Shown in pieces: positions 60,446-64,000 of a stretch of DNA of 64,000 nucleotides (the first letter of the stretch is position 1; each line of letters starts with the position of its first letter). Origin of the DNA: Chitinophaga agrisoli (GTDB lineage: Bacteria > Bacteroidota > Bacteroidia > Chitinophagales > Chitinophagaceae); assembly GCF_008386695.1 (NCBI RefSeq), contig NZ_VUOC01000001.1:346347-410346 (forward strand), in the 5' to 3' direction. Under the pieces are notes generated by a model. The model was not told where the DNA came from. It was given only the letters and a program-made list of their open reading frames with translations, and did not search any database. The translations under genes and the position numbers were made by a program.

Positions 60446-61747
60446 TTACTTCTTCTTATTGAAATCGTTCTTGGAACGGCTCAGGAAGGCGATTGTACAC
60501 CTAAATCCGATGTAAGATTTAGCGCTATCCTGGTATTCATAAGACCGGGTACCTGTTTGCAGGAAATAACCGATATCTTTCCAGGAGCCGCCTCTTACGG
60601 ATTTGCGTTTCATCTTAGGCACAGCATCATCCGGCACATCCATTCTCAAGTACGGGTTCATGTCAGAGGTAAAGGAATAAGAATTCTCGTAAAAGATATC
60701 CTGCGTCCATTCTGCTACGTTACCGGCCATGTTATACAGGCCGTAGTCGTTAGGCCAATAGGCATCTGCGCGTACGGTGTAGAAACCGCCATCTTCGGGG
60801 TAGTTACCACGACCGGGCTTAAAGTTAGCCAGCAGACATCCTTTTTTGTTGCGGATATAATAGCCACCCCAGGGGTATGGCGTTTGTTCCCTGCCGCCGC
60901 GTGCAGCGTATTCCCATTGGGCTTCTGACGGCAGCTGGAATTTATCTTCTGTAAAGAGCTTTTTAGAGGTACGGTAGTCTTCCCAGAACTTACTACGCCA
61001 TTCGCAGAAGGCGCTGGCCTGGTGCCAGTTTACGCCAACTACCGGGTAGTTATCGAAGGCCGGGTGCCAGAAGTACATACGTGTCATGGGCTCATTGTAA
61101 GCGTAGGAGAAGTCGCGGATCCAGCAGAGGGTATCCGGGTAGATCTTCACGTCTTTCTTTACAATGAACTGTGAGCGGGGCTTACCGGCATTGGAGCGCA
61201 GTTTGGCCTGGTCCCAGTTGAATGTTTCCTGGTGGTACACCAGTTTATACACGTCGATCTCTGGTTTGTTATACAGGCGGTCTTCCGGAGCGTAGATCAT
61301 TGCGTCGATCTTCTCGTAAGTAGCCTTGTCTTTCCAGTTGATCTTCTGTTTCCAGTCGATAATATCCTGATCACCATCTTTTTTCACGTGGCCCATCAGG
61401 ATGTGGGCTATGGAGTCACGAACCCAGGTTACAAACTGCCGGTATTCGTTGTTGGTGATCTCGGTGGCGTCCATGTAGAAGCCGGAAACGGAGATGGACT
61501 TGTTACGGGCGGTGAAAGCGTAGTTCACATCCTCGTCACTGGGGCCCATGTGAAAGGTTCCGGAAGGTACATAGACCATTCCATACGGTACAGGAGGAAA
61601 ATACTTCGGTCTGGGGCTCACTCCAATCAGTTGCCCTTGCGCATTTTTGGGGGTTTTACTACCACCACAGCCAACAGCCAGGAGGCTCACCAGCAAAACA
61701 GCGAACAGACCGCTTGAATAATTAAGCTTCATAAGGGTAGCTTTCAT
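60446..61747 (-). CDS. gldK: Gliding motility/type IX secretion lipoprotein GldK
   Basis: This 433-aa lipoprotein has lipobox LLAVGC (Cys27, or Cys22 if started at the ATG at codon 6, 61732). The rest is a formylglycine-generating-enzyme/SUMF1-like fold without enzyme function in GldK/PorK: MVYVPSGTFHMGPSDEDV, ATEITNNEYRQFV, FQLPSEAQWEYAARGGREQTPYPWGG, YNMAGNVAEWTQD and GGSWKDIGYFLQTGTRSYE. It forms the outer-membrane-attached periplasmic ring with GldN. First gene of the operon gldKLMN. Confidence 0.96.
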   Translation of the reverse strand: MKATLMKLNYSSGLFAVLLVSLLAVGCGGSKTPKNAQGQLIGVSPRPKYFPPVPYGMVYVPSGTFHMGPSDEDVNYAFTARNKSISVSGFYMDATEITNNEYRQFVTWVRDSIAHILMGHVKKDGDQDIIDWKQKINWKDKATYEKIDAMIYAPEDRLYNKPEIDVYKLVYHQETFNWDQAKLRSNAGKPRSQFIVKKDVKIYPDTLCWIRDFSYAYNEPMTRMYFWHPAFDNYPVVGVNWHQASAFCEWRSKFWEDYRTSKKLFTEDKFQLPSEAQWEYAARGGREQTPYPWGGYYIRNKKGCLLANFKPGRGNYPEDGGFYTVRADAYWPNDYGLYNMAGNVAEWTQDIFYENSYSFTSDMNPYLRMDVPDDAVPKMKRKSVRGGSWKDIGYFLQTGTRSYEYQDSAKSYIGFRCTIAFLSRSKNDFNKKK

Positions 61748-62238
61748 CTGAGAAATAACTTTTTTTCAAAGGACAGATGGAATTTGCATCTCCCGATCTC
61801 ACTAACATTTCAGTTTTATATGCTCCTTCAATCATCTGCAACAATTTGGCTTTTTCAATAGTGAGACGGGATTGTTGATCCTATCTACAAAATTCAGGTT
61901 TTGTCAATGGCACAGGCGTAGTCGCTGGGACTCTCCTGAAGCATTAGGCATTTGGTCGTTTTTACTGACAGCCGGGGATTTGTCTCAACATAGCAAGCAT
62001 CACAAAAAGCGTTGACCCTTAACTTATCCACCATACTTATCCACATCCGAAACGGTGCAAGATAACAAATGTAACAATTATTTTTAATCCGTAGTTAACT
62101 TTCGTCCAACTTTTTCAATTCCTCACAGACCCTACGGTAATAACTATAAACGTCTTTTTTAACATTTTATTATACGACCCGGAAACCATTTGCTCAATTG
62201 TTCACCCTTATGTCCAGAACTGTAGTGCAAGTTAATAA
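61748..62238. other. 491-bp intergenic region upstream of gldK, with two DnaA-box-like 9-mers
   Basis: There is no gene. TTATCCACC (62024-62032) and TTATCCACA (62037-62045) are adjacent direct DnaA-box-like words; the second equals the classical consensus. CAAATGTA (62066-62073) reads TACATTTG on the minus strand and may be the distant gldK -7 box, with a leader of about 310 nt. The part from 62075 to 62240 is AT-rich (ending in TTAATAATTATTTTATTAAA). The region also contains TTTTGTCAATGGC and other unremarkable sequence. Confidence 0.45.
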
Positions 62239-64000
62239 TTATTTTATTAAATTAATTATTTCTTGTATATAAAAGACAGGTTTAATACAATGGTAATCTT
62301 CGCAAACGTAGACCAGGGTTTCTCCCGGGCGTTCGCGCTGTTCGAGCAAAGGCAGGCCAGGCTGGTCTTTCTCAGCACCCAGCAGTACTTTGAAGGGGAT
62401 GTAATACCCATGTACTTCCTGCATGCGGGCGCGGTACTCTTTGCCCACAATGGCTATTTCCCGCGTGCCTTTTACCATTTGTAAAATGCCTGCCGCCCAG
62501 ATCCCGAAGGAGGTAGGATAGCGGACAACGGTTTGCGATAAACGTGCCAGCATATCTACAGCGCGGGCGGCCCAGGCGCGATCATCGAACACTACTGAAA
62601 GATACCATAAGTTATTGACCATAAGGGCGTTGCCACTGGGCACGGCGCCGTCGTATACTTCTTTTTTGCGCACGATAACATCGTGCTGGTGTTGCATGGT
62701 GTAGTAGAAGTAGCTGCCGGCTTCGTCAGAGAACTGGCTGATAACCACGTCTGTAAGCTGTTTGGCCCTATGGAGCCAGTGCAGGTGGCCGGTTACTTCC
62801 TGGAGGGCGATGAGGGCGCGGATAAGGCAGGCATAATCATCCAGGAAGGCGGGATATTTAGGGGTATCTGCCTTGTAGGTATGATAGAAGACGCCTTCCT
62901 GGCCGGGCTGCTGCATATTGCGCCAGCAGCAATCCATGGCGCGTACGGCCATATGGAGGTAATGATCTTCCCGGAGGGCGGCGTAGGCTTTGCAGCAGGC
63001 GTGGATCATGAGGGCGTTCCAGCCCAGCAGGATCTTATCATCCAGGCCGGGGCGGATGCGGGTATCCCTGACGGCGAGGAGCTGCTGGCGGCAGTTATGC
63101 AGGAGGGTTTCCAGGGCGGCCTGGTCTATGCCTTTTTCTGCAGCGAATTCCGCCAGGGGCTTACGGATCCAGAGTATATTCTGTTCTTCCCAGTTGCCAT
63201 GTTCCGTAACATCGTAGAACTCGCAGAACAGGGGAGCCTTATCGCCCAGGATGGCCTGTACTTCTGTGAGGCTCCAGGTATAGAACTTGCCTTCCACCCC
63301 TTCCGAATCCGCATCGAGGGCTGCGTAAAACGCCCCATTTAGGTGGGTCATTTCCCGCTCAATGAATTCGAGGGTATGGTGGATAGTTTGTGCATATATT
63401 TTATTCCCCGTAAGCTGGTAGGCCTCGCAGAGGGTATCTACCAGTAGGGCGTTATCGTACAGCATTTTCTCAAAATGCGGCGCTAACCATTGCTCATCCG
63501 TACTATAGCGGGCAAAGCCGCCGCCCAGCTGGTCGTAGATGCCGCCCTGCAGCATTTTGTCCAGGGACAGGAGGGCCTGTTGCAGGCCTTCCGGGGCATT
63601 GAAGCTGTGATGGTAGCGGAGCAGGTACTGGATGGTGAAGGTACCCGGGAATTTGGGCGCCCTGCCGAAGCCGCCCCAGGCGGTATCTGCCTGGGTCATG
63701 ATATTCTTATAAATGGTATCGCACTGATCGCGGGTGAAGAGCTCCTGCTTAGGTATATTTAAGAAGGAGCCGGTTTGGGTACCAAACTGGTTGGACTGGG
63801 CCAGGTGATCTGTAAGGTTGGCGGCCTGCTGGTCGATATCTTCCCGGCGTTCGTTAAAAGCCTGGGAGAGGGCGGTGAGCACTTCTTTCCAGGAGGGGCG
63901 GTTAAACGCTTTTACGGGCGGGAAGTAGGTACCTCCGTAAAAGGGCCGTTTATCCGGGGTAAGGAAGACGTTGAGGGGCCATCCACCGGAGCCGGTCATG
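62239..64000 (-). CDS. DUF255 thioredoxin-domain protein (YyaL/SSP411 family), N-terminus outside window
   Basis: The visible 586 residues start MTGSGGWPLNVFLTPDKRPFYGGTYFPP, which in this family lies after the N-terminal thioredoxin-like DUF255 part (CHWMA...DREERP). The true start is therefore beyond the window end. A six-hairpin (alpha/alpha)6 barrel follows: FGRAPKFPGTF, YDQLGGGFARYSTDEQWLAPHFEKMLYDNALL and SGNALMVNNLWYL. Human SPATA20 and bacterial YyaL belong here; the biochemical role is unknown. It lies on the minus strand with the gld operon downstream. Confidence 0.93.
   Translation of the reverse strand, partial: MTGSGGWPLNVFLTPDKRPFYGGTYFPPVKAFNRPSWKEVLTALSQAFNERREDIDQQAANLTDHLAQSNQFGTQTGSFLNIPKQELFTRDQCDTIYKNIMTQADTAWGGFGRAPKFPGTFTIQYLLRYHHSFNAPEGLQQALLSLDKMLQGGIYDQLGGGFARYSTDEQWLAPHFEKMLYDNALLVDTLCEAYQLTGNKIYAQTIHHTLEFIEREMTHLNGAFYAALDADSEGVEGKFYTWSLTEVQAILGDKAPLFCEFYDVTEHGNWEEQNILWIRKPLAEFAAEKGIDQAALETLLHNCRQQLLAVRDTRIRPGLDDKILLGWNALMIHACCKAYAALREDHYLHMAVRAMDCCWRNMQQPGQEGVFYHTYKADTPKYPAFLDDYACLIRALIALQEVTGHLHWLHRAKQLTDVVISQFSDEAGSYFYYTMQHQHDVIVRKKEVYDGAVPSGNALMVNNLWYLSVVFDDRAWAARAVDMLARLSQTVVRYPTSFGIWAAGILQMVKGTREIAIVGKEYRARMQEVHGYYIPFKVLLGAEKDQPGLPLLEQRERPGETLVYVCEDYHCIKPVFYIQEIINLIK

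Overview
The window comes from a member of the Bacteroidota, most likely the Chitinophagaceae (Chitinophaga-like). This rests on three tandem SusC/SusD outer-membrane pairs, the type IX secretion/gliding genes gldK-gldL-gldM-gldN, a PorZ-like protein with a T9SS sorting domain, many Bacteroidota-style promoters (TTTG, about 20 bp, TAnnTTTG) and A-rich translation starts without Shine-Dalgarno sequences. No rRNA, tRNA, CRISPR array, prophage or intact insertion sequence was recognised.

Layout. 1-14.7 kb is mostly housekeeping: the 3' part of an amidohydrolase gene, an MscS channel, a minus-strand cluster (M23 peptidase, MerR regulator, cysteine-less thioredoxin-like protein), alaS, an antitoxin-like small protein with a convergent 58-aa gene, an FMN reductase, a double-PDZ secreted protein, an aldehyde dehydrogenase, gatB and a TlpA-like lipoprotein. 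14.7-33.0 kb is an accessory outer-membrane uptake region, all on the minus strand: susC-susD-lipoprotein (20.0 to 14.8 kb), susC-susD-lipoprotein (26.3 to 20.5 kb) and susC-susD (31.3 to 26.6 kb). Upstream of these lie a repeat-rich 945-bp region and a 236-aa protein derived from an IS1595-type transposase that seems to have lost its catalytic residues. No glycosidase, peptidase, sigma/anti-sigma pair or hybrid two-component sensor accompanies the three Sus pairs. 33.2-56.8 kb is housekeeping and envelope genes: RND exporter, porZ, recO, lpxH-like, LUD protein, ftsH, rsfS, birA, a GT39-type glycosyltransferase, aldo/keto reductase, SUI1-like factor, lipid kinase, nadC, a DUF4783 protein, gpmI, an LVIVD-repeat lipoprotein, a small lipoprotein, uvrC and a DinB protein. 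56.9-61.7 kb is gldKLMN, encoding the T9SS core and motor. After a 491-bp AT-rich gap with two DnaA-box-like 9-mers, the window ends inside a DUF255 (YyaL/SSP411) gene.

How the genes fit together. Each SusC/SusD pair forms an outer-membrane TonB-dependent importer with its lipoprotein lid. The extra lipoproteins probably help bind the ligand at the cell surface. GldKLMN and PorZ belong to the T9SS, which exports and anchors proteins with C-terminal sorting domains. The most unusual candidate system is the domesticated transposase next to a leader array of about 52-bp units rich in CTGATTGATT words. A transposase-derived DNA-binding regulator of a SusCD operon is the hypothesis I would test first. 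Other leads are a candidate sRNA near 46.2 kb, two probable leaderless promoters, a 13-bp inverted repeat between divergent promoters, and an ATAT array with an exact 11-bp period upstream of mscS.
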